NCBI GenBank assembly: GCA_902806565.1
Contig: CADCXA010000034.1
Span: 558,001-622,000 of the forward strand
DNA: 64,000 nt
Source: Hypoxylon rubiginosum
Taxonomy: Eukaryota; Ascomycota; Sordariomycetes; Xylariales; Hypoxylaceae
Direction: 5' to 3'
Positions 35,215 through 47,532 of the stretch are shown in pieces. A program made the translations under genes and the position numbers. The notes beneath the pieces were generated by a model. It ran no database searches. It had not been told where the DNA came from and saw only the letters and a program-made list of their open reading frames with translations. Position 1 is the first letter of the stretch. Each line of letters begins with the position of its first letter.

Positions 35215-36561
35215 ATGGGTCCCTTCGCCTTGCCCGTGCCGGGCTACCGCCTCGGGATACACTCCCGCACAAACAAGCGCAGAAAAACAGACGACGGAGA
35301 GGGAGCCGAACTCGAAATCGAACTCGAGCCCGGGTGGGATCAACCATCGTCGCATCTGCCGTCGGACTCCATCAACCCGCACAGCTACTCGCCCGACACG
35401 CTGCGCCAGCTCGCCGTCGCCGGCCTGGAGCCCGAGGACGACATACCCTCCGCGACGTACCCGCTGTTCCCGCACAAGCCGCTGCCGTCGGAGCGGTGGC
35501 GCGAGAGGCGCGGGGGCAGGAGGATACCCTTGGCAGAGGAAGAAGGAAACGGTGACGATGGCGAGGGAGGAGGAGGCGCAGCGGCAAAACGGGCAGACAA
35601 CGTTACGGCGAAGCAGCACTCGGACCGTCTAAGACACCTGGGCGCCCTGACGGCCGTCGTGCACCGCTGCCTCGCCGAGGGCGACATCGCGCGCGCCAAG
35701 CGCGCCTTCGGGCTGCTGGTGCGTACCAAGGACGTCGACGTCCGGCTCGCCGGGTTCTGGGCCGTCGGCTCCGAGATCCTTATGCGAGACGACGGCGAGG
35801 ATCAGCAGCAGCCGTCGCCACATGTCGACCATCCTCGCCGCTGGGGCACGCCCGCCAACGTCGACAAAGTCAGAGACTACCTCGAGACGCTGATCCAGCT
35901 GCACCCGCACGACGTGCACCGGCCGCACCTGACGAGCGCGCTGGACTTCTGGCCCGCGCTGTTCGGCGTCGAGATCTACAGCCTGGACGCCGAGCTCCGG
36001 GGCGCGCTGCGGCGGCTGCGGGCCTCGGAAGAAGAAGAAAATAACGAAGACGACGAAGGGGGAATGGCGTACGGGGAAGATGGCGAGGACGACTACGAGA
36101 GACAACAGAGGCGGGAGGCGGCGCGCGCCGCGCGGGACGAGATGCGCCTGGACGCGCGGGACGCCGCGGAGCGCGTCGCCCGCCGCATGGACCAGACGAT
36201 GGAGATCGCGGCGTTCGGCGCGCACCGCGAGCTGCTGCGGCTGCGCGGCAACCTGAGCCTGTACGTCGCGGACCTGTGTCTGCCGTCGCGGCTCGTCGAC
36301 GAGGATGACAATGACGACAGCCGCGCGGAAGAAGAAGAGCTTTCCCCCCACCGGATCGAGGACGTCCTGCGCGAGCGGGCGGAGTCGGCCGAGGAGTACA
36401 GCGCGCTGTCGAGGAGGCGGGAGGAGCTGGAGAAGGCGCGGGGGTTCTTCCGGAAGATCCTGGACGGCGGCGGGGAGGTCGACGGATGGGTTCGGAAGCT
36501 CGTGCTCGCGGAGGAGGAGGAGGAACATCACGATGCTGACTACGACGGCGACGTGTGGTAG
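35215..36561 (+). CDS. probable RNA polymerase I-specific initiation factor, Rrn11-like
   Basis: An intronless frame of 448 aa from ATG 35215. An in-frame ATG at 35059 would add an AT-rich, unlikely leader. The N-terminus has a basic TNKRRKT nuclear signal. The recognisable core (about 135-270) runs from HLGALTAVVHRCLAEGDIARA through AFGLLVRTKDVDVR to PANVDKVRDYLETLIQ and HLTSALDFWPALF, a TPR-like helical arrangement typical of the fungal Rrn11 family. The C-terminal half is rich in Glu/Asp/Arg and probably coiled. Rrn11 is a core factor subunit that places RNA polymerase I on the rDNA promoter in the nucleolus. The assignment rests on memory of the family core and is moderate. Codon use is extremely GC-rich, which produces long shadow frames on the other strand. 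Confidence 0.65.
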   Translation: MGPFALPVPGYRLGIHSRTNKRRKTDDGEGAELEIELEPGWDQPSSHLPSDSINPHSYSPDTLRQLAVAGLEPEDDIPSATYPLFPHKPLPSERWRERRGGRRIPLAEEEGNGDDGEGGGGAAAKRADNVTAKQHSDRLRHLGALTAVVHRCLAEGDIARAKRAFGLLVRTKDVDVRLAGFWAVGSEILMRDDGEDQQQPSPHVDHPRRWGTPANVDKVRDYLETLIQLHPHDVHRPHLTSALDFWPALFGVEIYSLDAELRGALRRLRASEEEENNEDDEGGMAYGEDGEDDYERQQRREAARAARDEMRLDARDAAERVARRMDQTMEIAAFGAHRELLRLRGNLSLYVADLCLPSRLVDEDDNDDSRAEEEELSPHRIEDVLRERAESAEEYSALSRRREELEKARGFFRKILDGGGEVDGWVRKLVLAEEEEEHHDADYDGDVW

Positions 36562-37232
36562 TTGCTTATAGCTCTTTGTTCCTTCTAGATAGATACCCAG
36601 AGTGAACACGATAAGTCATTGCATAAGATATATCCTAGCTGATCTGCTATTCTCATGAATATACATGGTTGCGCCTGAACAGCAGGCAACGTTAACAGTG
36701 GCACTGTACATCAGGCCACTAAGTATTCCTATACATCAAGCTTCTTATTCCTATCTCCCGCAGCTACAACATGCTTTAGCCTTAGGTACTTAAGGCATCA
36801 GGCATGGTGAGAGTAAATCCCTCTTTAAATAGGAAAGAGAATAGAAACATAAAACGTAGACGAGCGCAGTAAGGGGCCAAGAACAGGAAACCCACTTAAC
36901 GACTCCTTACGCTATATGTCTCACTGGCACGTGGAATTTGCGATAGTTGGACGATCTATCCGTTGACGAAAGCTTCTTTAGTGAAATGGACAGGCGTCTC
37001 ATGACGCCGCTCCGTTCTCAAAATTCCGTATGATAGTACAACGAGAAAAACTCAGCTTAGAGTACAACACCCGGGCGCAAAAATAACACCTCCTAGTTTA
37101 AAAAAACACTATTGCAACATTGGTAACGCTCGCCAGTCCATGCAAATTACAACCAGCAAATTCGATCCGTTCCCGCCTGGACCGAACTTCCTTTTCTTTT
37201 CTTTTCTTTTTTTTTTAAAGAACTGCGCTGAC
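36562..37232. other. intergenic, convergent gene ends
   Basis: No gene seen. It includes a CTTTT/T pyrimidine run at about 37189-37216, close to the 3' end of the Yip-family gene. Confidence 0.6.
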
Positions 37233-38332
37233 CTAGCTGATAAAGCATAGGCATCCGAGCCCGAGGTAGAATACAAACAGGGGGTACACGGCTATGCCGA
37301 CGCGGTTCTTGACCACGCCGCTGCCGCCCAGTATGCTGACGCCGGCGGCCAGCGACCAGGCCACGAGCACGAGGTAGACGGGGATCCGGGGGATCGTGGG
37401 CAGGCCGAGGGCCGACATCAGGGACGCGATGACCAGGGGGAACAGCGTGTAGCCGATGATGCACACGCTCTGCGCGAACGAGCTATTAATCGCATATCTG
37501 TTAGCAACCTCGTCTATTGCCATGATACTATATAGGAATGATATATAGAGGGGGTGGGTGGGTGGAAACTCACATGCTCCCGCCCAGCAGCTTGATCTGC
37601 AGCGTGACGACGGCCTCGCCGATCCACACGATGGCGAAGACGCCGCTGAAGACGATGTCCTTCTGGTCGGGCTTGGCGCGGAAGCTGAGCAGCAGCGAGA
37701 GCAGGAGGCAGAAGATGAGGGGGCCCCACATGTCCCAGTCCCGTAGGCCAGGGGTCATGTTGTTCTGGTTGAGGAGGGACTCGGGGTCCATGACGCGGCC
37801 GGCGAGGCTCGTGAGCTCGTCGCGGGCGCCCGAGAGCCCGGCGCCGCGCAGCGTGGCGTAGGCGCCCCGGAGGCCGTCGGCCGATTCGAACATGGTGCCG
37901 CCGAAGAGGTACCGCGGGTACAGGACCTCGCGCATCTTGGACCACACGGCCAGCAGGTCTCGCCGCAGCGTCTCCCACACGCTCTCGTCGATCGTGTTCT
38001 GCGGCGCCGCCCGGTCCTCCCCCGGGATCCGCGACGTCAGGTAGTTCTCGTTCAGGGGGCGCGCGGACGAAGACGAGGAGGAGCCGATGTTGCCCGTCAG
38101 GGGCTCCCGCTGCGACTGCGCGTGCGAGAGCGGGTCGTCGAAGTCGTTGAGGTCGGCTGTTTGTTCCCTTCCGTTAGTTCAACGATCGCTCATGCCGTAG
38201 GCAAGTAGTAAGGATAGGAGTGGTGGATTTTATAAGAGCCAGTCCATCGTATAACTCACCATCATCGGGGTCGATTAGGTCGTCGTCCTCTATCTGTGGA
38301 CTTTCGTAATGATGGGCAGACGAGGAGGCCAT
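37233..38332 (-). CDS. Yip1-family Golgi membrane protein, Yip4/YIPF6-like
   Basis: Exons 38332-38260, 38156-37574 and 37482-37233 give 301 aa. Introns are 38259-38157 and 37573-37483, both with GTGAGT donors and CTAAC branch points. Residues 1-80 are acidic and cytosolic, with DDDLIDPDD and a Ser run. The amphipathic segment VWETLRRDLLAVWSKMREVLYP precedes five hydrophobic segments (about 165-183, 190-212, 222-246, 252-270, 280-299). GGSISFAQSVCIIGYTLFPL is formed across the last junction and is the Yip4 signature. These proteins interact with Rab GTPases and act in ER-Golgi traffic. Family recognition is strong; the YIPF6/Yip4 subgroup is likely. Confidence 0.9.
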
Positions 38333-39671
38333 TTCGGGCAAGATGCCTCTCTCTTCCTCTCTTTCTTACTAGTCCGAACAGTCACTTCAATATTTTAGTA
38401 ATCTCCTAATCGAGTAATAAATCGTTTATCAGAGCCGAAAGACAGCCTGGGCTTTGAGTTGAATCGCTATGCATGTGATGGTGGTTTGGTTCCGGAAAGC
38501 TTCAACCTAGAAGATACGAAGACGAAGTACCACCGTGTCAATTCAAGCTTCCCCGTGTCTGTTCCCATGTGGTCCAAGCTCCCTAGGTGGGGCCTATACT
38601 TGGAATTTCTTTTGATTCGCGGCCGTCAGACGCCCGTCAAAGGTGCTACCCTACGTTACGTAATTTCTTTCTCTCTCTCTATACACGCATATAAGGATAT
38701 GAAAAGGTGTGCATAATAAACAAACGCATTGCATACATATGTGCTCCAGAACGCAGACACTTTAATTGACCTGTTTCACCCAATCTGCCACTGCCGTATC
38801 CCGCCCAGGCCGCGACGAAAGAGACATTGTACATTGCACATTGCACATTGCACATTGCACATTGCACATTGCACATTGCACATTGCACATTGCACATTGC
38901 ACATAGCACACTGCACATTAGTACACATTATACATCACGCATCACACATGGAACATCGTACATGGACTCGACGGAGCTCGAGCCGCTGGACCGGTCGCAA
39001 TGTTCCCCTATTCCCCCATTCTTCTATCCTTCATCCTCCATCCACCATCACCAGGGAACGAGAAACAAGTATCTCCGTCTAGTGGTACAGCTTCAGCTCG
39101 CATTGCACCCTACATTAGGAAAGTCACATACAAAGCCACGTACACAAGTCACATATGGCAGTATTAGGTACCAAAACTAGACCAGAAGGCAAATTTCAAC
39201 AATAGGTATTGCATTATACTTGCCCAATTATACGTACCGACATGTCGTGTCATGTCGTGTCATGTCATGCCTTGTCCATCTACCTAGTTAAGTACGGGGT
39301 ATCTCGAATTTCTTCTCTTCAGCGCCTGTGGTTCGCTTCTTTCAGAGTCTGTGGTCTCCGTTGTTTGTGCCATGGCCCATCTTTTCAGAGCAATAATCGT
39401 AAATGCCTCCTAATAAATAACCCTCCCTCTTTTTAAGTGCCGTGAATGCAGATGCCATCCTTTGGCCGTATGTACTAGCTTAAGTGCATAGCCAAGAAAA
39501 ATAAGAAACCCGTAAAACATGCGCCGAGGTAGTCATGCTTAGATATATCCAACTTGCCCTCTCCTAAAACGCCTATCCAGAAATGTCCGGCTCCTTGCTC
39601 GTTGTAAAGATGTCAATAATACACGATATTCGACCCCTAGGTCTATAAAAATAAGATTGTAGTCCGAGGCC
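38333..39671. other. intergenic with microsatellites
   Basis: It carries the CATTGCA array listed separately and a CATGTCGTGT repeat at about 39241-39270. No gene seen. An open frame at 38918-38679 merely translates the array. Confidence 0.6.
38832..38901. repeat. 7-bp tandem array (CATTGCA)10
   Basis: About ten uninterrupted copies of CATTGCA, flanked by degenerate copies on both sides (38825-38918). It lies about 500 bp upstream of the Yip-family start codon. Confidence 0.9.
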
Positions 39672-41747
39672 CTATTGCCACATATTTCGGTAGCTATGTG
39701 AGTCGTCTCGGAAATCATGCCCTTGTGTTGTAGGGATTGCGTAGTTATTCGCGTTGTGCTGAGCGTACGATGCTGAAGCCTCTGCCCATGGTTCTGCCGA
39801 GTGATGAGTGGACCCAGAAGAAGAGGGCTGAGACGATTGTTGCGCCCGCGGGTACGAACGCCACGACTCGAATGAAGGAGCGTATGCCGCTGACTGCGAC
39901 CATAAGGGCATATTCGAATGACTAAGGTTCCTGCTGTTGAACTCTGTTGAAGTAGGACCGCAACCCCCGTGAGACGCCTCGGCATTGAAGCCGGCTACGT
40001 AACGTACATCGGGGGACTTATTCGAGCTAGTCGGATGGATAGTCGGATGGCCCTCTGCAGAAGAAGCACCTCCGCACTGTCGACAAGGCTGCAACTCGGA
40101 ATCCCGGTGTGATAACTTCGCCGTCTTTGGCTCGTGATTTTGTAGCGCGTCAGCGTCGTGGGGTTGTGAATTCTCCCGCGGTACTCCGCGACCATATACG
40201 GCAAGATTGCCATTGATCCCCACCACCGCCCATGCAAACACGGCTACGTCTCGGATCGACTTCATAAGTTGGTCGATCGGTGGTCCCCCGGCGGTCTTGA
40301 CGTGCTCCCGTAGAGGCATGTATTGTGGTAGGAGAGGCGGCCGGAATGTATAGAAGTGCTCGGGAGGGTAGTAAGGCCGAATGGGTTGATCACTCCATGG
40401 CGCAGCGAAGAGCCCATTCTCAAAATCCACCGGAAGCAGGGGCGGGTGGAGAGAAGGAATCGGCGGTCGAGCTTTTCTTAGCACCACAACTAATCCGTCA
40501 GATGTGCACGACACTACCGCCTCTAGTTCAAACGTGGGGATCGCGTTTCGACGACGGGGACGTCGCCCACCCGGGCGTGTGGACGGATTCGAAGCTGCAT
40601 GACAAGTTTCTACTGATGGATGATACGTCTGAGTCTCAGGCAGCGGCACAAAGTCGGCTGCCGGAGACGACGAGAGATTTGTCGCTCTAGAATCTCCACC
40701 ACTGAGGGTGTCAGCTTTGGAAAACGCGGGGCTAACATCAGCATCGATCTTCATCTTAGGATCGGAAATTCCATCGACATCCATGTCCATAGCGCGGGTA
40801 GAGTCATCCGAGTTAGTATTACTACCAGCCATTTCTTCATCCTGCTCTTCGTCGGCTTCCTCGTCCTCAAAATCTTCTTCCCTTCGAGGATCACGATACC
40901 AGAAGCGAAGGTAGGCTATCGAGTCGTTTGCTTTGGCACTCTCTAAGCACTTAATAGCATCAGCTAGACAGTTCTCGGCAATGCATTCGTAGAAGCTCTT
41001 TTCCTGGATCTGATCCGGCCTCACACCAAGTATCGAAGTGACGGCATTGGTTGCAAACATGACCGTCAAAGTCCTGGTAAACCTGTTGAGTATGAGGGCC
41101 GCACGAGGTTCCCTTTCCATCGGCTGCATCTTGAACTTGGGCGAAAGGTGCTCAAGCATATGATACCGAGGATCCCTCGGGGAAGATGAGAAGATTCGCC
41201 GGATCTGGGGTGCTTCAATAGCTCGTCCTGCCTCACCGTTAGCAGCTAGGACGACCTAGGCCACGACATGATAAGGCATCTGGAACGCACTCTCGCTCCT
41301 CTCACCACGTCGGTATATACTCGTGCAAGCCACCAAAACGTCATGAACTATCGTGAAGCAACACTCGCAACTTATCCATTGCCCATCTCTCGACATGATC
41401 CGGGCGTAGTGAAGCACGGCCGCTTTGTCGAGAAGGACTCCTCGGCTATGTACGGACCGTGCGAATGGCACCTCGTCCGGGTGGAAGTAATCGAAGCATG
41501 ATTTTCCCTGCACATCTTGCGGTTGGTATCCTAGAATATCAACGATGGAATCCGACACAAAGAGGATGTTGGCGTCGGGGGACAGATCTACAGCGCATCA
41601 GCTATTAGTTGCGGTTCGACCAAACGAGCAGAAGCGGATGCGAGGTAGGATGCGAGTGCGGGTGCGGGTGACTTGAGCTAGTGCGCCTTCGTCGTGACCA
41701 TATATCGGGGGTTACTAACTATGGATGGTCATAAAAGTCTGCTCCAT
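39672..41747 (-). CDS. PAS-domain protein, conserved in filamentous fungi, function unknown
   Basis: Exons 41747-41720, 41587-41306 and 41227-39672 give 621 aa. The first exon is only 28 nt; joined over intron 41719-41588 (GTTAGT...GTAG) it gives MEQTFMTIHNLSPDANILF, leading straight into the PAS core. The first PAS domain spans about 8-100 (SDSIVDILGYQPQDVQGKS, FDYFHPDEV). A second PAS-like half lies at about 130-215 (ILNRFTRTLTVMFATNAV, SILGVRPDQI). The rest is acidic, then Ser/Gln/His-rich low complexity. The PAS core lacks the GRNCRFLQ flavin-attachment motif, so it is not an obvious LOV photoreceptor, and I see no GATA finger. A sensory or co-regulator role is an inference. Confidence 0.82.
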
Positions 41748-44700
41748 TTGATTCGATGGGCCAGTCTCCTGGAAGATGGCTACTGTTGTTCAACGGACAG
41801 CGAACTTCGACCCATAAGCCAAGACTTTTAAGGAGTAAACGAGCACCAGCTAAATGTTTGTTTCGGAGGGCGCCAACAAAAGCCCGAGGGCGAGCCAAGA
41901 TGGAACCAATCTGGTGTTCCAGGACGACTCTAGAAGTGAACGCTGATGGGATGGTAAGTTCCGAAACTCGTGTTTCGCAAGACTGGATTGGAAGTCGGCT
42001 GTTCAGGACAGTTATGGAAAAGTTCGAGTGGACGAACCAACGAGGTGTCTCTGGATAACCGAGTATTGTATGACACAGATCCCGCCGTCACCGTCGGGTA
42101 GGTGGGAAAGTCATACAAGCTGGGCCCCAGAGCAGATTTCGTGTAATATCCAGGAAGAGATGGCGAGATTTGGGGGAAGGGGGAGAGCGACAGTCTCGCG
42201 CGGGAGACGGGGACGCTGATGAGGAACCGTCAGGACTCTTAGGACTCTTCTACACAGGTCGTAGCAGCCAGCCAAGAGGGTCGTCGTTCGCGGTGTCACA
42301 GCGGCCTCTAGTCACTCGGCTCGGTGCAGTGGTGGACAGGGACCAGCATACGCAATGCAAGAGGCGAATGGTAGCCACTGAGTAGGTATACCGGTTACGG
42401 GGAATGGGGCGGACAGCGGCAAGCACATAGGACATCCAGGGCGACCATGAGCAGAACCTGTCAAGTACCGTGAATGCTGAATGCTGTAGGGCTGTGGCTA
42501 GTAGACGAAGCGCGGATCACTCGAGTAATTAAGGAAGTTTGCGTGTCTGCGCGTCCGGCGGAGTTTGGTGGGCAGATCGGCGGGGATAAGAAGTTGAGGT
42601 CTAATGCGAAATGCCAAACGATCGGTCCCTGTTTTACGAAGTACCTCAGGTTTATGATGTGGAGGACAGAAAAGTGATTACTGATTAAGGTAAACCGGTA
42701 ACGGTAACGGTAACGGTAAACCTCAGCAAGGGATAGGTTCGGGTTCGGGCTGTCCTTGTCCTGGTCCTGGTCCTGGTTCTAGTCCTGGGTCCCGGTGGTG
42801 TAGCTTGCTGATACCCGTGGGAGATGGGAAATAAAAAGGGCCGCCGTGAACGTGAAGGTCAGATGTAGGCGAGAAAATGCATAGAAGGGAGGTTGCTGTG
42901 TGTTGTCTTTAAGGCTCTTACACCCAAGATGCAAAACGCATTCCCATTTGCCAATGCCACCGGCAGAGAATGTGTAGGAGTCCCGTCTAGCGTCTAGCGT
43001 CTAGCGTCTAGCGTCGAGGAAGATCAAAGGCAAGCATTGAAGTATAGCTACAATGTGGTTCCGTCAAGTGTACAGTCTAGTACATCAAGTACATCAAGTA
43101 CATCAAGTGCTCGGCAATGCAAAGTAGCGTAACGGTAACGGCATTCTCTAGCTACGTTGGGGTTCGTTGGATTTTGAATTGCAATTTTTTTTTCTTATGA
43201 GGTTTCCCACTATCTACTTTCCTTTTCCCCCCCTTTACCCCGATACATGCAAACCCCAAACCCCCAACTGAGGTCCTACCAGCATCCACGATAGGTACAT
43301 ATGTACATATGTACCCACAAAGGTACCCTATCCACAATCCCATGTCCTCATGTCCCCATGTCCCCATGTCCCATACCCACATGAGTGCCCAACTCTTGTT
43401 CTTGCACCCGTGCATTCCGCCCAACTCTCTCGGCGCTCAGCTTCAATGTTACCGTGAGCTATGTGAGCAGGTGAGGTAGGTTGTATGTACTTTGAGTATG
43501 GTAACTTACAGGGATCTGTCTTGGTAAGTATTATGTACCTAATATATGGGTGAGCGAACCCCTGGGGAACAAACCTGTACACTATAGCCTTGCGAGTGTC
43601 TAGACTCATACAGAGAAACTCATTGTCACATATCTGTGTAGGTACCTGAGTTATGTTGGGAGGTAAAAGGTTTTGCAAGGCACGAGTTCAGCGTCTTGTT
43701 AGGAAATGATGGATAAACTAAGTGTACATAGTAATGATACAGATATAAAGAAACATTAATAGGATAGTAAGTTTAGGAGGTACATATGTAGATATGGAAT
43801 ATTAAAAAGACAGTACAAATAGACAACGTACATAGATCAGTCCCATTTTCGTCCACTCAATGAATGCGAGATAGCATGCCTCGCTAACTTGAATTGCTCT
43901 TCGGCCCTGCGGAGTCCTTTACCCCATGATTCAAGACGTGCCATGCTTTGAATCCGAGCAACTCGGCATACGTTCCGCACCAGTAAGCCTACCTAGGTAG
44001 ATACCTAATATATTCCATCTCATACAATCCCTACATATAAGTCATTATGTACCCGTGTTATTAACATGAAGACACATACACCCAGTCCATGTATAGGAAG
44101 CAACGACTTTATGTCTTGTAGCAATTCGGACTTTCAGTAATGCCCCTTTAAACGTCTATAAAAGTTCCTTCGCGGCGCACCAAAAAGAAAAAAAAAAAGG
44201 ACATGCTCGATTCAACAGTAGTAGTCAATTCCACACTTGGCCAAGGATGATATCAAGGGGTGTTTTACTATTTGGGAATTGCTTGCGAAACAGAATGCCT
44301 GGCAGAGGCTAACCGTAAGGGCTAAGCGGAGTTGATAATCCTTTTCAAGTCCCTAAGTGGCAAGGGCTGAACCAGCGTTGTGGGTGTAGTCGTGAGAACG
44401 GTACCAAACTTGAAGAATCCCCTTTGCCTGCCAGCCTGCTTGTAGCCAAGGTCTTCCAGGAAGCTGCATACTGGTACGTCGGAGACTCTGCAGAACCCAA
44501 ACCCCATTCGGATGAACAGACCAGGTCCTTGGGATCTGCCCTGGGATTCATTTTAACCTACTACTATGTAGGATTAGGCACACTTCCGAGCTTCCAGCCA
44601 TCCGCCAGCTTGGATCTCTCCTTGCTAACGACGACAAGGTATCACGAGTGTCAAGGCGTCTGGGCTAGGTACGAACTGCTAGGCACGAACTCTTCGGAAC

Positions 44701-47532
44701 GTTGTCGCTGTGGCGTTCGCGTTCAAGCCATTTAGGGCTTGCCAACGGCGGCGCTCCAGCTCGACAGCCCACTTATCCGGATTGCGCGATGCGTACGGTG
44801 AAGAACGAGTGTTGAGATCAAGAAACGAGCTTCAACGACAGTGCGCTGGCTGGCTCTTTTTCTGTTCCATCCGACATCTAAACGATTTGTACTTTCATGC
44901 CCATTTAGTAGCCTTGTAATTCGACACAGGCATTGTCAGGTATCTTACGGCAATTTCCTAGCGTACCCATAGGTTACAAATACTGGAAGCTTCGTACGCT
45001 TCGTACGGTGATCGTGACAGGTTGACAGGCCTATGATCATCGTATCCAAATAATAGGATTTACTACAGTAGATAACCTAGCCATTTAGAACTAGGGAATG
45101 AACAGGGTTGCTTACTACAGTGACTACCAGCTCCGTGCGCATTGAAAGGAAACATGAGCAAGTCTATCGTGGGATCGGTTCGTCGCGGTCCCGAACAACT
45201 TAGTACTATTAGGGCCGGGAAACGATAGTTACAGCGACTCAAGGCCGCCACTAGCTGGATACTATTTCTGATCAAAGGTCCAGTATTCGAATACTTGTCG
45301 GCTGCATCAATCACTCCCCTGAATACTTCTCACAGGGGTAGAATTGAAGGGGTTTCGATCACGAATGGTGGCACTGACCTGGCACCTTACCCGGCCCCGG
45401 TCTTGCCCTGTCTGCCTGGGTTGAACTAGGCCGATACGTATATACAACCGGGAATACTCAAATCGAAAAGCATTAACCCGAGAAATCAAAGTGTCCTCCA
45501 CGTGGTATTCAGGACCCGAAATCGTTTAGAGGACAGGGAGGCAGGATTAGAGAAAACGTCAAAGCTCCCTACAGCGCCCCATGATATCAAGCTACCCTGC
45601 ACCGTTGCGGTCATCGGTGAGTGCTGATTGGAGCACAGTCCGTGACGGTTCCCCGGGGTGAGCAAACGTGCATCCAACATCACAGGGGATTCTTCAACAA
45701 CTGACAACTTAATAATAATACTTTATTCATTTATAAAGGCTTGATTGTCATGAATAATCAATGTACTAGAGCAAATTAGCTTTAGAACCGTACCGAATGA
45801 TGATAGAATGATGCCAAGGCGGAAAAAGACCAAAGACTGTATTGTCATACGCACCAGCCGCGCTGTCGTTGCGACTCTCTAAGTCGTGAGGATGGCAAAT
45901 TCCGAGGTGAAGCCAAATGGCGATACCTCTACATACAGTACAGTAGGTTTGTCATATTTCTTTTTCTCCCTAAGAAATCTAATCGCCCCTAACATGCTCA
46001 AAGTTTGGTACGGACATCGTCATCGCTCAACGAAATAGCCAAGTTGCGTCTGAGTGAACCGACTCTTATGCATTCGATAACATCATCCTAAGCCCAAGCT
46101 TAAGCCTTGTGGGCGACGGAGCTGTGAGCTAATAGCATGTGAATTTGGAGGACTGCCTTACTTGCAGCCGTGTAGGTATGTATCACGCCAGACTAAGACT
46201 TCGAGAACGGCGGACTACGTCTGCGGCGTTTGTCGTTTGTGAGCTTGAGTCGTACGTGCAGTATTATACATGCCGAAAATGCAATATATCCAGTATATCA
46301 TACTTCTATCGCCTTTCATCTCTGCGTGTGTCAATGAGCCCGTCTGTCTTACTAGGGTCTCTTCCAAGCTTCCAATGCTATGGACGAATGAGATAAGTTG
46401 AGCTAACAGTTAAGCTAGTAACCCATCCTAGTTTGAGAGCTCCATAGAAGCAAGCGGCTGAAGAACTTCCAAGAATCTACAACAGATACAAGAAAACACA
46501 TTAGCAAATGTGGATAGGTACAGAGATAGACATGTATCCACACAAACGGCCGTAATGATGGATCTCTCATTAGAAGCAATTTCTCGCTGATAAAATACCT
46601 ACATAGGTACCTCCTAGTAATAAGTAACAATCTAAGTACATACTTGGTGAGATAGCATGTGATTGACAATTTACAAAGTCTTTACACTTCTTCTATTCAA
46701 CCCGCGCAAGTAATACTATAGCTTGATGCCAATGAGGATTCATTTTTATACCTATATACATACCGACATGTAGGTACACTAGGTATGAGAAAGAGCTTAA
46801 TCGGGCAGCAGACAACGAGAGAAACCCTTCTTGGAGGCCGGGAGATGTCACCGTGACACCGGTTCCCATATAATCATATACCTCTACGGATTATGCGTAT
46901 AAGACATATATGTATGCAAACCGGGGCTTGATTGGGGATATGTATGTACCTAAAGCTCCAGCCACAACTAACCCCATGAGCCATAAGATCTACAGACCCA
47001 TAGATCCACAGAAGACTCCAAAGTTGGATAGTTTGTGGCTTAATTGTTACACAAAGAACAAAGACCCCAGACTCTCCCCCCCTTGCGACGCTAGAGAATA
47101 ATTGATTACTGAACATCGACAGCCAATCCCCGGTCATCATCTCAATTAACCTCGTGAGACGATTGGAGATTTCGGCTACATAGTACTGGAAATCCGATCC
47201 ATTACCCTGCGCTCAAGGGGTAACCGTAGAACGTCCAAGCAGCCCAAGCTGCCCAAGCTCATGTTCTGCGATCTCGCATACCGGTATGCTTTTTGCACAT
47301 CATCCCCCCAAATGATCAATCTGGAAACGCTCATAAACGTCCACACCACTACGCAGAGCCACACATCTAAGGGAACGACCCCTGAATGGTCCAAATCGCA
47401 GCCTCGTCTTATCACTAAACCCCCCCTGCTAACTGCTAACTCCCTGCACCCACATTCATCGGGTTCAGCACTCTCCTCGCTAGAGTAGACCGGACTTGCC
47501 AACCGAAAGGAGATGCAAGGCACCCTCTCGGA
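41748..47532. other. 5.8-kb gene-free region with minisatellites
   Basis: It lies head-to-head between the PAS gene and the EED gene. Several tandem arrays occupy 42689-43372. Beyond that only short frames are present (longest 116 codons at 43678-43328, which overlaps an array). TACCTAGGTA recurs at 43990-43999, and TAGGTACCT at 43639 and 46604. No transposon gene or RNA gene was recognised. Confidence 0.55.
42689..43372. repeat. cluster of five different short tandem arrays
   Basis: The arrays are GGTAAC (6 bp, about four copies, 42697-42718), a GTCCTG-type run (42749-42790), CGTCTAG (7 bp, about four and a half copies, 42983-43016), TACATCAAG (9 bp, three to four copies, 43079-43108) and ATGTCCCC (8 bp, about three copies, 43342-43372). 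Each array is short but their density is unusual. Confidence 0.85.

Noticed and set aside
35629..36609. 326-codon minus-strand frame opposite the Rrn11-like gene
   Set aside because: It is a shadow of extreme third-position GC on the other strand. Its amino-acid content is Arg/Pro/Val-rich without any motif.
38679..38918. Cysteine-rich 79-codon frame with repeating CNVQCAM
   Set aside because: It is only a translation of the CATTGCA microsatellite. There is no signal peptide or start context to support a protein.
39539..39985. 148-codon minus-strand frame overlapping the PAS gene 3' end
   Set aside because: It is an alternative frame of the PAS protein's low-complexity tail and 3' region.
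43860..47400. Possible degenerate transposon in the gene-free stretch
   Set aside because: No reverse transcriptase, transposase, terminal repeat or long RIP-like AT-rich block could be recognised.
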